Positions 1 to 13,920 of a DNA stretch of 64,000 bases are shown here, in pieces; position 1 is the stretch's first letter, and every line of letters starts with the position of its first letter. Made by a program: the position numbers and the translations under genes. The DNA lies in the NCBI GenBank assembly GCA_004026145.2, contig CP034980.1, positions 4,042,964 to 4,106,963 on the forward strand, read 5' to 3'. The stretch is from Takifugu bimaculatus. Lineage: Eukaryota > Chordata > Actinopteri > Tetraodontiformes > Tetraodontidae. The notes under the pieces are model-generated. The model made no database searches and was not told the origin of the DNA. It saw only the letters and a list, made by a program, of their open reading frames with translations.

Positions 1-2721
1 TCACGGCCCTGCGCCAGTGGCTAAGTGCAGTAAGGCGTCCGATGACACCCCAATGACAATGGAGAAGGCGAGCGCTCATCTGCAACCGAGCGGCGGAGAA
101 TAAAGGGAGTGTAGATCGTTGCAGGGATCATTGAGAGCCGGGCCGCTTTGACGTGTTGCCTTCTGCTTTGTTATTTGCCTCTGAGGTGAATGGTAATTAT
201 CCCTCATTGGCACGCCGCCTTTAAGTGATAGGAGCGGGAGAACCGAGCGGGCGTGAAGCGTATCAAACACACCAGGTCGCGGCCTTATCTGACTTTATAC
301 TTCAGTTTGCTGCTGAATATTCCGGCCCGCTTTGAATCCCCGGAGCAGAATCTGTTTAACCTGAGGGAGGGAGGGAGGGAATAGAAACATCTCTGATGTT
401 GAAACGTCTTCTCTGAAATGTCTGCACTGAAGATCTGCGGCAGGGACCAGCTTCTAGTACGAGCCACGCAAGAACTGTGCGGGGGATTTTTTTGTTTTTA
501 GTTTTTACAGCGTGGTGTTTCTGTCAGGTAGGATCGTTACGCTCTGCTGGCACTGGAAGATTCATTATGAGAGATGCATCGAAACCTCAGCTTCACTAAA
601 GAGAAACTTTACCTGCATGCATGAAACCACGAATCCTCCTCAAAAACAGGAGCAGCTACCCTCCTAACGGCCGCCGCGACAGCCAGATCCATGACAGCTA
701 AAAATAGGAGACACTGGTTGCTGAAAACAGACACTTGTAATCAACTGAAACAGATGCTGTTTCAGGAAAAGTCTTGCTAAAATAAAATTTGGTCAGAGGT
801 TGTAAGCCCTCAAACACACACACACACACGTGCACACACACGTAGCAGTAATTGATCATGATTGTCATTCAGAGCAGGAAATGATAACTATTACTGCCAG
901 TTTGATACTCAAATGTTGTGTCGTTGTTGGTTTCCTCCTTGTTAAATCTGTTTATATCAAGCATGGTTGGATTTAGAAGCTCCCCAGGGGGTGAGGGGCG
1001 CATCCACAGACGCAGATGCGATGCGGTTTCAGCCTCCGAGACGTGTTCTGCTCTCTGTTCTCACATTTATATTTTAAAAAAAAGTCATATAAATAATAAA
1101 GCTGGGTTATTAATGGAGTCCAGTATTTGTCAGGAAAGGAGCTTTGAACAGAATGTAGATTGGATTCTAATGAAAGAGTACATCACATTCATGGAAAATA
1201 ATCAATTCTGATTAAAAAGCAAATGAATTCCATCCCCAAGACTGACAGTTTGATTAAGATGGCAAAAACTCCCGACTTTTGTTACACTGTTGTGTCTTTC
1301 CAGACGCTCATTTAGGTCATTTAGTCATCATTTTATTTTATGTGATTATAAATGTCTGGGCAATCCCACCTCTGAACTGCTCTTATGAGCCCTCCCTCAC
1401 TGGCAGGGTGCATCTGGCGGCCAGTTCCAGGACTGGCCCCCACAACTGAAGCCCTAATGAGATTCTGTCTAATAAATCTGATATGAATACAAACATTACG
1501 GCTGCAAACTCGATGAAAGCTGCATGCGCCATTTCTTTTTGAAATGAGAATGAGAACCTTTTTCCTGGTCTAATCACACTGCATGTAACTGTGCGCTCTC
1601 CAGACTAATAATTTAGTCAACTATGTGAGCTCTGTTGAAAACACAGACCTCAGATTTATTAACTCTGGGGCTAATTGCTGTTTTAATGAGTGGAGCGGGG
1701 GTTTCAGGGAAGGTGTCTTGATTAACGTTAGCACACTTCCACCAGCTGTTTCCTTATGTTGCCATACTTTGAGCACCCTTTTGGGCATTTCTGTAGGTTT
1801 TTCCAGTCGGTGGCTCAGCTGAAACATAGCTCTGCAGTGCTCTTCTGAGCCTGTTCTGGGGGATCTGAAATAGAAACAGCAGAGAAATTTTTGGAGCCCA
1901 GTTGCGTCTGGCCATAAATCTTGTGCTCGTTTCGGCCTGACACGGTCCCGACCCTGTTGGACCTGAAGCAGGGTTCTGTTACTATTCAACACAGGGTTCA
2001 CACATATATACGTTTGCTGAGATCAACAAAATATTCCAATAACTCGCTGAATAATTTGCAACAGTTTTACTGCAGTGTCATGCTGTTTGTTTTAACAGAA
2101 GTCACAGAACACCAATGTCCTGCTGAAATGTTGATTTGGATAATTCTGTTGTCAAGTTCCTTCTGTTTCCATGATTCACGACTGAATCTGTGGTCGTCAC
2201 ATGACAGCAGAATGTGCAAATTAGTACAGTCCCACTCGCTCTAAATTAAGTCATTCCACTGTCATCTGTCACTCGACCAGTTTAAACTGGATCCTCACCA
2301 GCCGGCTGTGACTTCTGTCCCATGGCTGTAGCTAAAGTGCAGACAGATAAAGTGCACAGCTCCCACAGCTGGTGCACTGCATGTTGGAATAATTAAAATA
2401 AGCAGCAGTTGTTTATTGTGTACAATTTCCCAGGTGTGCTTGTCAGCTTGATGGATTACTGTTATCTGATCACTGAGCTGTTATTTTATGTACATGTTAG
2501 TATTATTTCAGGTTTTCTCTTATTTGTGGTGTAACAGGAAAACAAAGTTATTTTACTACTTATCTTTAAATGTTAAAAACATTTTTTTTGTAAAGTATAG
2601 TAGAAGAAAAAAAATCATTTATTATTCTCCGGAGAGGAGAAAGTCGTGTTATTACATTCCTTTTAGTGCATGTTATTATACGTAAACATACACAGAAGAT
2701 TGCACATGCAATCATTGACAG
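1..2721. other. non-coding; no gene seen
   Basis: Only short chance reading frames occur. There is a small CA-rich patch at 814-842 and an A/T-rich stretch around 2480-2630. I see no exon with splice borders and homology to a known family. Confidence 0.7.
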
Positions 2722-2872
2722 AGCACTTTGAGCATTAGTGCCTTTCTCAAAGGCACCTTGGCAGTGCTCCTGAAGTTTGCCAGAACACTGTTGTTGGGCT
2801 GCAACTCGAACCAAAAACCCTCCAGCTCCCACCTTAGCCCCATAACTCAGACTGAGCCACATCCAGAAATGA
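2722..2872 (-). repeat. teleost tRNA-like dispersed repeat (SINE-type), degraded
   Basis: On the minus strand the sequence reads GTGGCTCAGTCTGAG, then about 30 nt later GGTTCGAG, resembling the A and B boxes of a tRNA-derived promoter. It ends with TGCCTTTGAGAAAGGCAC, close to the GCCTTGAGCAAGGCAC segment of a family very common in teleost genomes. In plus orientation the order is 'trapped' CTCAAAGGCACCTTGGCAGTGCT, then CTCGAACC and finally ACTGAGCCAC, the standard layout of that family. Boundaries are approximate and I cannot name the subfamily. Confidence 0.65.
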
Positions 2873-5800
2873 CGCATTGGTCAGTATTGGAACCGGTACC
2901 TCCCACACAGCAGGCCAGTAAATAAAATAAGATGAAGTCTGCACTTGGTTGTTGCAGCCTTTAATGCTCCTCCTGGTATGGAGGAGCAGACCTCCATTCA
3001 CATATGGCTCCTAAATTCATATTACCCCTCCTGGCCTTGTCAAATTGCGCCTCCGCTCACATCTCTGGCCTTGGTTGCAGAAATTTCTGTGGTTTTCTCT
3101 TATTTCAACAGTATTCCCTTTATACCTCACTTGGTCATAAACTAGCGTCCATAAAGATTCCAAACAGACCCATGCAGTGGCCACAACGGGGTAATAAGTA
3201 TCCATCAATGATCTCCTTATTAGTGGACCTCGGTGCCCACCGGAGCCGATCCCTCACTGTTATTCTTAACTGCAGGCAGCCATGCTCAGCGCCACCTGCC
3301 TCTATTGCTAACCAGGGAAAATGGGGAGTATAAGGTAAAGTGGGATTGGCAGAATTGGCTGCCTAATGGACATAATGGGCGTCCTCTCATGGATCACGCA
3401 GGTGTGCATTGTCACGAGGCCTTTAACAGGGGTGCGTGATCTTTTTGCACATTTCCACCGGACGCTACTATTCTTTAATGCACCTCTTATTCCCTCTGTT
3501 TTCCTCCAGACTTCAGAGAAACAATTATAATACTCTTGGAGTCTGTGTAAACACAGAGCACTTAAAAATGAGTCACGTTGCTGGTTTGTGCCTCTGTTTT
3601 CGCACAATACACATTATTTTACCCAAACAGCATCTGGTCAGTTTGTGTCTTGGCATCATAAATGTTTTTTTACGGCATATTTAATTTTGAAAAAAGCACC
3701 CCAGGGTGTTTGTTTTGAGAATCAGTCAGCAGCAGCAGCTGGGTGTGACCTGACCCGGACAAAGCAGAATTTAACGTACTCTTTCCTTTGTGTTTAGGGA
3801 TCCTCTGCAACCCCTGTTCTGTGCACTTTGGCGCGATTCCCTCCCTCCCCGAGCTTCATTTTGACGCACTGCATCAGCCTTACGATAAATCGATAGCAGG
3901 AGCAGAGGGCAATATCACTTCTGTTATTTCTGTTTTTCAATTCCACTGGTTATGGGCATCATACAGACAAATCACGCTTGAAAGAGACAGTACAGAACGT
4001 CAAATCAAAGAAGCGGTCCCCTCGCAAACCGCTTCTGGACGGCCCTCCTCAAAGGCTTTGCGTCGCCGCAGTAACGGCGCCGTAAAAATGCCGATTGCAG
4101 AACGATCTCTCTCATTATTCAGTTTGAATGATATAAACCAACATCTAACGGGCATCTGCGGAATCTCACCTGCCACAGAAACGTGTTACACAGGAAAGTG
4201 TTCAATAGTCAGTGGCTGTAATGAGCAGAGACTCCCGGCCCCCTAATTGCTTGCTGGGCCTGTGCATGGCTCATCAGAGAGGGGCTTAATTGGCCATCAC
4301 TACCCAGGCAAGCATGCGGCTAAGGCTAGCCCTTTTCCTGCCTGCTCGGTCTTTACCAAGATGCCCGTGGAATAAGTAAGTAGCTCTATTCATTCTGCAT
4401 TGCTGCCACTAATGAACACACTTTTGCCTGGAGGTCTTGATCATTGTGTGTCGCTCTGTACTGGTTCGATGCCGTTTGGTGGCGTTTGGAATCGCAGTTA
4501 GCTGGTGTTGTTGCAGTGGTCTTTCTCTTTTTATTCTTTTACTGTTCAGCATCAGTGTAATGAAGCGCTTCCTAGTTTTGGTATTGGGGTCTCCGGTGCA
4601 AAGCTGACTGGCTGGGAGATAAGTGTCTTCAGCTGCCGGCAATCAATTTATTTGCCCTCTAATGTTGACTGCGTGCGCAGAATGAATGGAGAAAGACGTC
4701 GAAAGATGGACGACGGCGAGCGGGTTGAATTTGCCATCCCTGTGTGTTCCTGTTCTGTGACAAATGATCCTTTCAGAAGGACTACACAACTCTTCATGGG
4801 CCATTAGGCTACCATGAGGAATACAATCACACCAACACAGAGGAGGGTTCCGAGCGTATTTCAATAAACATGCGATTAATGCTAAAACATCAGCAAAGAA
4901 ATGGCATGTTTTTCATTTTCACACTTGAGAAATTCCACGTTGTTATAGATTTTATTCCCCCGCCCTGATGAACGTGATATCGCACCCTGTGAGAGAGCCT
5001 GTTTTGATTTAATTACAGCTGTGTGAGCCGCATCGTGCTGGATTCGTGCGGTTTCAGAGGAGAAAGACGCTCCTCAACCTGTCCTTGGAAGAGTTGCATC
5101 CCTGAGAAAAAAAGACACATAATGCAATATTGATTGGTGCTTAAATCAGTTTGATAACAGCTTTGTCAAATCAGCTTTTTTAACAATCAGATTAGAGCTT
5201 TTAGTGCAATCGATCGGGGAGGGATTTCAAATCTCCAAGATGACAGTTACAGGGAAGCACTGCAGAGTCAAAGCTGGGCCACCCGTGAGAGGGATCTGAG
5301 CCTGGCTGCATCTGCTCCTCGCAGACGCGGCACAAATCCAGGCCTGCTTCGGTGCGCTCGGCCCCACAATACGGCAATCACCGGAGCAGAATGGATGTCG
5401 CATTAAATGGCAGCCGTTATTGTGACCTGAACCCGTGGACATCAATCACTGCTTCGGTAACAAAGCTCAGAAATGATTTTTCAGCCCATCATTCTGATGG
5501 TGCAGCGCGTAAAAGAAGGTTACTGCAAGCTGCTTCATGGTTCCGGACAAGCGGAGGACTTCAGAGCTGACAACACAACCGCTGATGAATCTGAATTTGC
5601 GTCACGTCTGGATGAAACAAATGCCACCTGAAATGCCCTGCAGAGTAAATAAGTCGGCCCCGCTGTGGGCAAATGATTACAAAAAAGTCCACCCTGTGCC
5701 GCGTTCGCTAGTTATTGTTTAAACACCTGTTGTTGCGTCTTGGCGTCCATTGTTTTAACATTCTCTGAAATCTGGGAGGAAATGAACGTGGCTCTTTGAG

Positions 5801-8800
5801 TCACCACATGGGGCTCGGCGAATTGGCAAAAATGGAATGTGGGTATTGTCTGGTAATTGCCAGTAATTCTCTTATTTCTTTGTTGAGAAGTGCTCTCCTG
5901 AGCTGTAATTCTGGTTGCCAAGTCAAAGAGAGGCGACTGTGAGACGGCGTTAGCTCCTCTCCTGGGCTTCTTAATTGGCTTTGTTATTGCAGACCTGTGC
6001 AGGGTGAAGGCAGCGAGAGAGAATCCGGGCTTGGGTTTATATGAGATACAGAGCTTTCCGATGTGACCCTCCTCCCTGGGGCCGAGTGTTCACAGCTGCT
6101 CTCTCTTGAGAAGGTGACCTGGCTTCGATTCCCCCTCCCCGCGCTTCTCCCAGCGGACACCGGCCCCACACCACCGTCGCCGTTACCCACCCAACTCATC
6201 CACTCCTCTCCTCTCAGAGGTCATTTTCTCTAGCACCCATCCGTTTGGCCCAGTGGGGAGCCGTTAATTCTCTCCGCTCTGCAAATTTCCAGGATGGGAT
6301 GCCAACACCTCTTTCAGAGGCTCGCTCTGGCACCTCGGCCTCTACTTCTCACTTGAAGTGAGGGAACTGGAGAGGGGGCGTATCACTCCACAGAATATAT
6401 TATTTTAGGTTCTGACACTGCAAGCATTTAACATATTTACTAACGGTGAGGGTCAGTGAGGTACTGTGAATGACCACCACAAACCTAAGGAGAAAAGGCA
6501 GCTGCCGCAGGCTCACACTGAATGATGAGGAAGCATGTTTTGGTGGTGGTTGGGGACAAGATGTCGCGATGTTAAAACAAAAGAATGTTGGTTTTTTTGG
6601 TAAATCTACATGTCTACCATACAGACCATATGGTCCACATACACTTCCTCTGCTGACCTGTGGGGGCAGCACCATGCCTTTACTGCCTCTAGCCCACCAG
6701 ATGAGGGTACGAGAGAGTCGGCATGAGTTGCCCCACCACATATAAATATTATGTATGGAGACATAACAGGTTTTATTGAGTGGTCAATATTGACGGTGAT
6801 AGAGCGACAGATACGACAGCTGTGTAGCTCTCGCTTCAGAGTGGCATGAATTGGATTTTCACGTCAGGGTTGATACTTTACAGTTTTTCACTTTAAAAAG
6901 GAAAACTTTTATTACTAAAACTTTATTATTAAAACTTTTATTAAACTTTTATTTGGTGTATGTTTTTATATGAACATGAAAAGGTTGTACTTGGGTTAAA
7001 ATATTCACTTTACTTAAAATAGGTCAACAAAACATTCAAAATGTACATGCACTGTTGTCGAAGTCAAATAAATGCATGCCTATTTGTCCTGTTATAGTTT
7101 TTTCTTATTTTTTTTCTTTTTCAAAATATCCTTTTTGTCTGATGAACCAAATATCTTGTGTCCTATCATGAACCTACTGTATCGTCCCACCTTTACGTAT
7201 GTTTTGCTGGGTGGGGCTGCATATTGTTTAAAGGCGGCTTTTATTACCACTAACCTTTACTGTCTTTGACATTCTACATTTTTAATGCAACTTTACATGC
7301 ACATGGACTTATAAAGAGCTTTCAAGCAGACATTAATGTACATGTGGCTTGATTATGTGGTGTTAGTGTATTTATTATGAGGGAGCTGTTTTAAGCCATT
7401 GCGGCTAAGGCCATCTTGCTCCATTTGAACACAGCTTTAGCGCCCATTAGAAGCGTTAAATTCGCAGGTGAGCGTTCCTAGAAGAGACAAAAAGCAGGCT
7501 GAACCATGATAAGTCCTGTGGAATTAATGCAGCCTGTCCAAGGTATTACTGCCACATTCAGTGCTGCAGTTGCATAAAATTCCAAAGGGGGTTTGTGTGT
7601 TTGCTGCAGTTTCCAGTGAAAACAAGGAGATTAGTATTCCTTTCTTTTTTTGTAAAATAAAAAAACCCTGATTCTGAAATATGCTGACAAAACTCTTAAA
7701 AGCTACCACTTTCCCTGCTTTCAGTCTGTAGGGCTGAACTCATCCGTAAATTGGCTACAGCTGTAAACATCAGCGTCTTCCAATTGAAATATCAACAGGA
7801 AACCTCATGAAACCAATAAAAAAAAACATCAACACGTTTGAATTAAACCTTTGAAAATGCTTCGATTCAACACCACAGCCACAATATGACATTTAGGGGT
7901 TTTTTTTACCAGGAGGAAAAAAACTGTAAAAACTCAAGTGAGGTATTCACTCTTTATTTTTTTGTGAATCAGAAGTGCTGAAAGCTGTAATTACTGTAGC
8001 TGCTGCTGACAATGACAGCAGCGTGATGGCTGCCGAGAGCGCGCCCGCAAATAGATTTCAGCCTTGATATCCCGGCCTCGGTGAATAACGTCGATGTGCG
8101 TCGTCGTGCACATCTGCGGCTTCTGAATACAGCTAGATTGTCGCTGAAAGCTGCTGATTCTTTTGTCTTTACAGCTGTTTGAGAAAGACTTTGGATCCAT
8201 TTCACGCTGGTGCTCGTTGGCGGTTTGATACATGCAGGTATGATCGGAGAATCGCTTGTTAACGCAGACGCACAAAACATTGTTGCTCGTCCTCATCTGC
8301 CATTAGCACGCGCAGCGTAGCACATTTCTGTAATCAGTAAATCCTAAAATGGACTGTGTTCAGTTCCGCCCGGCATTTCAGAAAACAAACAAAAAAAAAA
8401 ATCCTTTCGTAATTAGGTTCCGGTGCTAGAGTTCCCTCTTTGTTCTGCATCCTCCTTCTGCAGCAGCGACTCCAACCACAGAGGGGAAAGCAATCATCTG
8501 AAAAGCACTCAGCGAGGCCTGGAACTTGATCGGGTTTCAGCTAGGACACATTCATTACGAATGCGGCATGCATCTTCATTAATGAGCCGGAATATGGTGA
8601 GCAATCAAATCTCTGCAGCTCATGGAAAGAAATGCTAAGCTCGGAGCGATTAGAGGGTGAAGGAGGTGTTTTAAGGCCGTTATGGTCACGACCTCTGTGA
8701 GCCTCCAGAACGGCAAAAACGGTTCCATCACGCGCTTCAATATCCTGATGGCCAACATTTTAATACATCGGCTCCCGGCAGAAGTTCCTTGAAATTTCTC

Positions 8801-9594
8801 AAGCGTTGCTCTGAGCTCTTATTGAGTGAAACGCTCTTATCCACAGAATAGTGTCTGGTGTATTGTTTGAGGTCGATATTTAGAGCAGGCCAGCGCCAAA
8901 AATCAATACCTACTGTCACCAGAAGAATGACAGTCTTCAGTGAATATGCCAACTAGAGCAGGGCTTGATAGCAATTTGACTCCAGTGTTCCACATTAAAA
9001 GAACTTATTGATGTCAGTGGAGGATTTTCTGAGAACGTGCGCTCAAATGCATGGACGATGGCTAAATCCTGCTTTCCTAATGTGCAGTTCATATAAGGAA
9101 TCCGGCGTTATGTGGATCCTGTGGAGCTGTAAGTTTTATTTAATCGATCTTTCATTTCTGAAATGTTAAGTGGGTGTCAAAAACTGCCGCTTTAACGTTC
9201 TCTCAATCTGTTGTTGACTAAAACGCGCCGCACTGCCCCTATCATGACTGAGCGGGGGGATTTTTACATGCCGTTTTGTAATCCACCATTGTGAGAAATT
9301 AAATATTCAATTGTTTTGGAAGGATCCTTCTGCATATATTTGCTGAGCGGAGAGGAAATCAGTGGCTCCCAGCTGCGTTGTTGTCCGTGTTTTCTTAGAG
9401 AGAATCACAGCAGGAGGCCCCATCACCATCATGGTTCTAATTTGATTTATGGCACAGGTGTATGCTAATACACTGTTGGGAGGGGGGGGGGGGGGGTGAT
9501 TAAAAAGCTTAAAGAAGCCATTTATTATACATTTAAAAATGAATCCGCATCAGCATTTTTTAATTTGCATGAAGCGCCTTAAAGGTTTCACATT

Positions 9595-9597
<3 letters not shown>
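2873..9597. other. non-coding; no gene seen
   Basis: The stretch holds the AT-rich tandem repeat at 6894-6952, T-rich sequence at 7091-7126, a G run at 9482-9496, and one longish chance frame at 3788-4246 that follows a splice-acceptor-like sequence. Sequence at 5980-6340 is richer in G and C but shows no gene. Confidence 0.65.
6894..6952. repeat. AT-rich tandem repeat, unit about AAAACTTTTATTA
   Basis: Four imperfect copies of a 12- to 15-bp unit with core ACTTTTATTA occur in a row. Low-complexity T-rich sequence follows at 7091-7126. Confidence 0.85.

Positions 9598-9660
<63 letters not shown>
9598..9660. repeat. (TG)n microsatellite, about 31 units
   Basis: An uninterrupted TG dinucleotide run. 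A 15-base G run at 9482-9496 lies about 100 bp upstream. Confidence 0.99.
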
Positions 9661-9662
<2 letters not shown>

Positions 9663-10279
9663 GAGAGTACTGTATTTCTCCTTCGGCCGCCACAGGAAGT
9701 GACACCTGTGCATGTTTGTGCTGCCTAGTTCTGATATCAGCTCAAGAAATGTTGCATTTGTCCAAATGCTCCCCCTCACAAACAGTTAAATCGGAGGGCA
9801 CAAGCAGCACTCAGAGACGTATACACACAGTAAATAATGACTCAGCTAAGATGCATTCATTAAATAAAGCGGTCAGAAGGTGGATGGGTGGGTTCTCTGT
9901 GTTTTGGAAGAGTTCTCTGCATCAAAGTTGACATTAAAGTTCTTGAGCTTGTGCTTCTTCTTTTTTTAAATTCATGTTTTTTAATGTATGCAGACAAAGC
10001 AGAGCGGAGGAGTCCATCTTTTAAAGAACAGAGTTTTTTCCTTCGCCTACACGCTCATTATTCCTAATATGCGATATTATGGCATTTTCTCGCCTCTAAT
10101 TCTGTTGCTGAAACAATTTCCAATTGCATGTTCTCTGTGGATCATTAGTGAGTCAGGAGCTTTATTTGATACTATTGAATTACTTAGAGTCGCACCGACT
10201 TTACACAAAAGAGGACAGGAATTACTGTTATTATACTGTACATCCTAGCCCACAATTATCTGTGAGGGTGGATTTATTT

Positions 10280-10310
10280 AGGTTAGGTTCGAATCCCTCG
10301 GGAGTTTGTG
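10280..10310 (+). repeat. B-box-like tRNA-derived fragment
   Basis: GGTTCGAATCC at 10286-10296 is a perfect RNA polymerase III B-box, followed by CTCGGGAGTTTG. No matching A-box at the right spacing and no cloverleaf can be drawn, so it is not a tRNA gene. It may be a remnant of a tRNA-derived SINE or a chance match. Confidence 0.25.
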
Positions 10311-12765
10311 TTTGCTGCCCTGTTGCCCTGCTCTGTTCTTGAAGATTTGACCTTTTAAATAGTATTTCTCTAGTTTGAAAGGCTGTTTTTTCACCCTGAG
10401 TAGGCAGCATACAGAGCAAACTGAGAGGGTTGGTTGATGAAGTGGGAAAATTAGACCAGATTTATGAGTGTCATCAACCTAAAAACCCCCAAATGCGAGG
10501 GGTCATCATGTTCCTGATTGACCTCAGTGTGTTAGTGGAACAGGCACTTGACCTTTTCACCAACGTGCGACACGCAGCAAAGGTCAACGTGAACTTTTTG
10601 TACTATTTTTTAATTACTCCTGGTTGTCGTTGGAAACCAATTCCGTACTCATTGAAAGCGAGGGGCTTGAGGAGTCACAGGGTGCACGTGAAGTTAGACT
10701 GAAGCTGGATTCCTCCAGGTTCGGTTCTGGGCTGCCGATGATGTTGCGCTCGAGCGGAAGGATTATGGAGAATCTGTGCTCCGCTCTGCTCACTGGGTGG
10801 CGAGGCTGTTCCAGGACAGTGTCAGTGAGTAATACCGCGTGCTGGCTCTCATTGCAGCCGATTACTTATCTATTGATTGAAAGCAGCGTAGTGCAGACGG
10901 ATGCCTTCGGACTGTGACAAGTGCCTTAACAATCCCCGAACCTAATGCTTCTTAACATCACTCCGGGTCCATGTTAGGTAATGTCCCGTCGCTAAGTCAC
11001 AGGATTCACTCATGGTCAATCTGCGCGACGGAAAAAGGAATCCATCTTGATTGGTTGTCTTCAGGCCAAAAGATCTATGGCTGCAATTACATGTAGCCAC
11101 TCCTCGCTGCAGCTGCTGAGATGTAATAAATAGCATTAAGGACTGTGAAAATCCTTTAAATACACTTTCCCCTCTTCTCCTCTGGTGCCTGCCAGTTAGG
11201 GCGACGAGTTCCCAGCAATCATTGCAGCGGCGTGCAAGAAGTTAAACACGCTTATCACTCTCACTTAAGCCGCACGGCATCACACACGTGTACGCACTGT
11301 GACACCGAGCCGACCTATTTCTTGTTTGTACCGGGCAGAAAAGAGCAGCAACAGCAGGCTCTTTGTCCTCTTGATGACTTTCCTCTTCTGTGAGAACGTA
11401 CATGAAGAGTCTTACTAGAGTGCGAACGTTCGATCCAGACATTTACTTTGCTTCCCACCTGCCTGGCACGGGGCCATCACGGCTCCCTAACAAGGTTCCT
11501 TAGGCAAGTCCAGTCCGTTGAGCTGCACAGACTAAACGTTGCCCGTCTGTCGCAGGCATGAGTCAGACAAACTGCTGCGAATCCGAAATGTCAGCCTTTC
11601 CGTTTTTATAGCACTGTGCTCCGCTGCTTAAAGCATTATTTGTGTGTTTTCAAAAGTGGAGCTCTGCTTGGACTTGCTTTAAGGCTTTGGCGAAAGTTTC
11701 AAACAAATTCTTCAAGACCTAAGAAGAAAAAAAGATGTTTGAAGGTAAAATTCCATCAGGCACATATAGAATCGATGCATTTAAGAGACTCAAACAGGTT
11801 TTCTCATCAGGTGTGACTTGAATTGTTAATTAATTGTTTTAGATGTAAATAAATCAAACTTCTAAGAGGCTTATTTTCATCCTGTGTGAGTGTGTGTGTT
11901 CATGATGTTTTTGGCGAGCTCACCAAAGGACAATATGGGTTATTTGGTGGTCTTTTCCATTTTCTCCAAGCAGTCGTTAACCACGTGCAAGTTTGGAACC
12001 GGCCGCACACGGACTGTTTTAACGAATCGGTGTGTAGGAGAAAGCCTTTTCGCTGTTTCTGTCCCTTCGTTTATCATCGATACGTCTGGATCTGCCGGGA
12101 AAAAACAAAGAAATCAATGATTCGTTTACTCTGGGAGCAGCGGCCCATCTGGGGTGTTGGTGGTGTTCTTCTTTGCGCAATTATTTCAATCAAGACGTGA
12201 TTTCACAATAGACAGGGTTTAATCAATCAGGCGAGTGACTCATTTCTGTGAAGAAATCTGATTTGGATTGATGCTGTCACAAGCTCTCAGCAGCCATCCT
12301 TTGGTGGATTAGAGAGTGGATAAAGCCAAGGAAAAAAGAGGCTCCTGCTTCAGATGAAAGCCTTGAACCAGAGGTGGAACTCACTTTTCTAGATCAAAAA
12401 AAAATATTATTGTGTTATATTAAAGTGTTCCTCCCGGAACCTTGTGAATGTTGGGTTTTAGATGTGACTAAATTGGACCTCCAGTGTATTTTGTTGTTGA
12501 AGCTGATTGCAGGTTAAAAAAAAAAAAGTCCAGTGAGAGCCCCGTCTTGAATTCTAAGAGTGGATGTGAATCTGTTTATGTTTTCCCCCCCTGTTTCTAA
12601 TCCTCATCTCCTTTGGAACATCTTATTACAGCGTGGCAGCGTAACAAGCACATCAGAAGCATTACTTTTGTTTTCAGCTCTTATTCTGACACGCTTGCTC
12701 CAAAGGGCAAATTGATACAATTAATTTGACGGCTAACGGATGACGTGTGAACTGGTGCCTTATTG

Positions 12766-12799
12766 CTGTAAAAGTGCTGTAAAAGTGCTGCAAAGTGCT
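12766..12799. repeat. short tandem repeat, unit CTGTAAAAGTG
   Basis: Two perfect 11-bp units and a third, shortened one (CTGCAAAGTG). Confidence 0.85.
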
Positions 12800-13878
12800 C
12801 GCAATTTTAATCCCATTCCAAAGGAGGCTGCCGTCTATCGTTCCGGAGCACTAATCTTCAGTGGGAACCATCATTTCCAGCACTCATCTAACAGCTAAAG
12901 CCTGGATGTTGCTTGATAGCTTGTTTGCTAGATGACAGAAGTCTTACAGTACAGTTGTCATAATTATGGGCGAGGATTAGCAAAGCCGGTGACCTTGAGC
13001 CCTACAGCCCGAACTAAAGGAGGATTTCATCACCCGTCACAGGCAAATGTGAACCTGGCTCCCGTGTTCACCAAATAGGTCACAACGTCTTAGCGACGGA
13101 TGTGAGCCTGCAGTCGTTGGATATGCAGCAATCCTGTTGGCGGCCTGGGTTTTCTTATTAATGGGGGACTTTGCTAGAAGGTGGAAGCCAAGCAATAATA
13201 AATGTGGCCCCATATATCATCTGCAGTACATTACAGGGGAGCGCAGGGTGATTATTCATGCCAGCGGGGGCACGAACAGACCTTTCAGGGGTTCATGGGC
13301 TCAAACTTCAGAAAGGGCGTCTCCCACATCTTTCTCAACAGGGTAGGTAACGTTTCCCCGACTCTCTGATGCTGTTTGCTCAATGGGTAATAAATGTAGT
13401 AAAGTTCTTGAATAATAGGGAAATGCCCCCCCCCCTTCCCCCCCACCTCCCTGTTCTGGCTTGTTTCTATGTTGAAGCTGGATCGGTTTTCACATGCACT
13501 TATCAGGGCCCTTTGTTTGTTTTCACACACTTCCTGTAATCATCAGTAATCACTGAATTCTTTAACCTTAATCATCTGTGTCAAACACTGCAATTTGCAG
13601 TGTTGCGGTGGTTTTGTCAGCGCCGTGGACTGCGATCCTGTCGCGCGCGCCGCTGGTCCTCCCTGAATTTTAAATCTTCAAATTAGCTTCTCAGACGAGT
13701 GCAATCAAGACTGCAATTACAATGTTCGCAGTAAATCAACTTTTTCCCCCTCAGACACATTCTTGGTTCCAATTAAAACAACCACTTATGCAGCTATTTA
13801 GCCTGAGACTGGGAAGCATGGATGGAGTCTTCTGTTCCAAGTTTCCTGTGTTCACTGTCCGTTTGTGGCTATTGGAAA

Positions 13879-13883
13879 ACACA

Positions 13884-13916
<33 letters not shown>
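13879..13916. repeat. (AC)n microsatellite
   Basis: An AC run of about 19 units with one early AAAC interruption. Confidence 0.98.

Positions 13917-13920
<4 letters not shown>

Noticed and set aside
3004..3073. Signal-peptide-like frame MAPKFILPLLALSNCASA then HISGL, ending in phase 1 as an alternative unc5a exon 1
   Set aside because: The start context is poor (C at -3), the donor gttgca is weak, there is no CpG-rich leader or promoter-like sequence, and it is 23 kb from exon 2. It shows that such phase-matched hits arise by chance.
10280..10310. tRNA gene suggested by a perfect B-box
   Set aside because: No A-box at the right distance and no cloverleaf stems or anticodon loop can be drawn.
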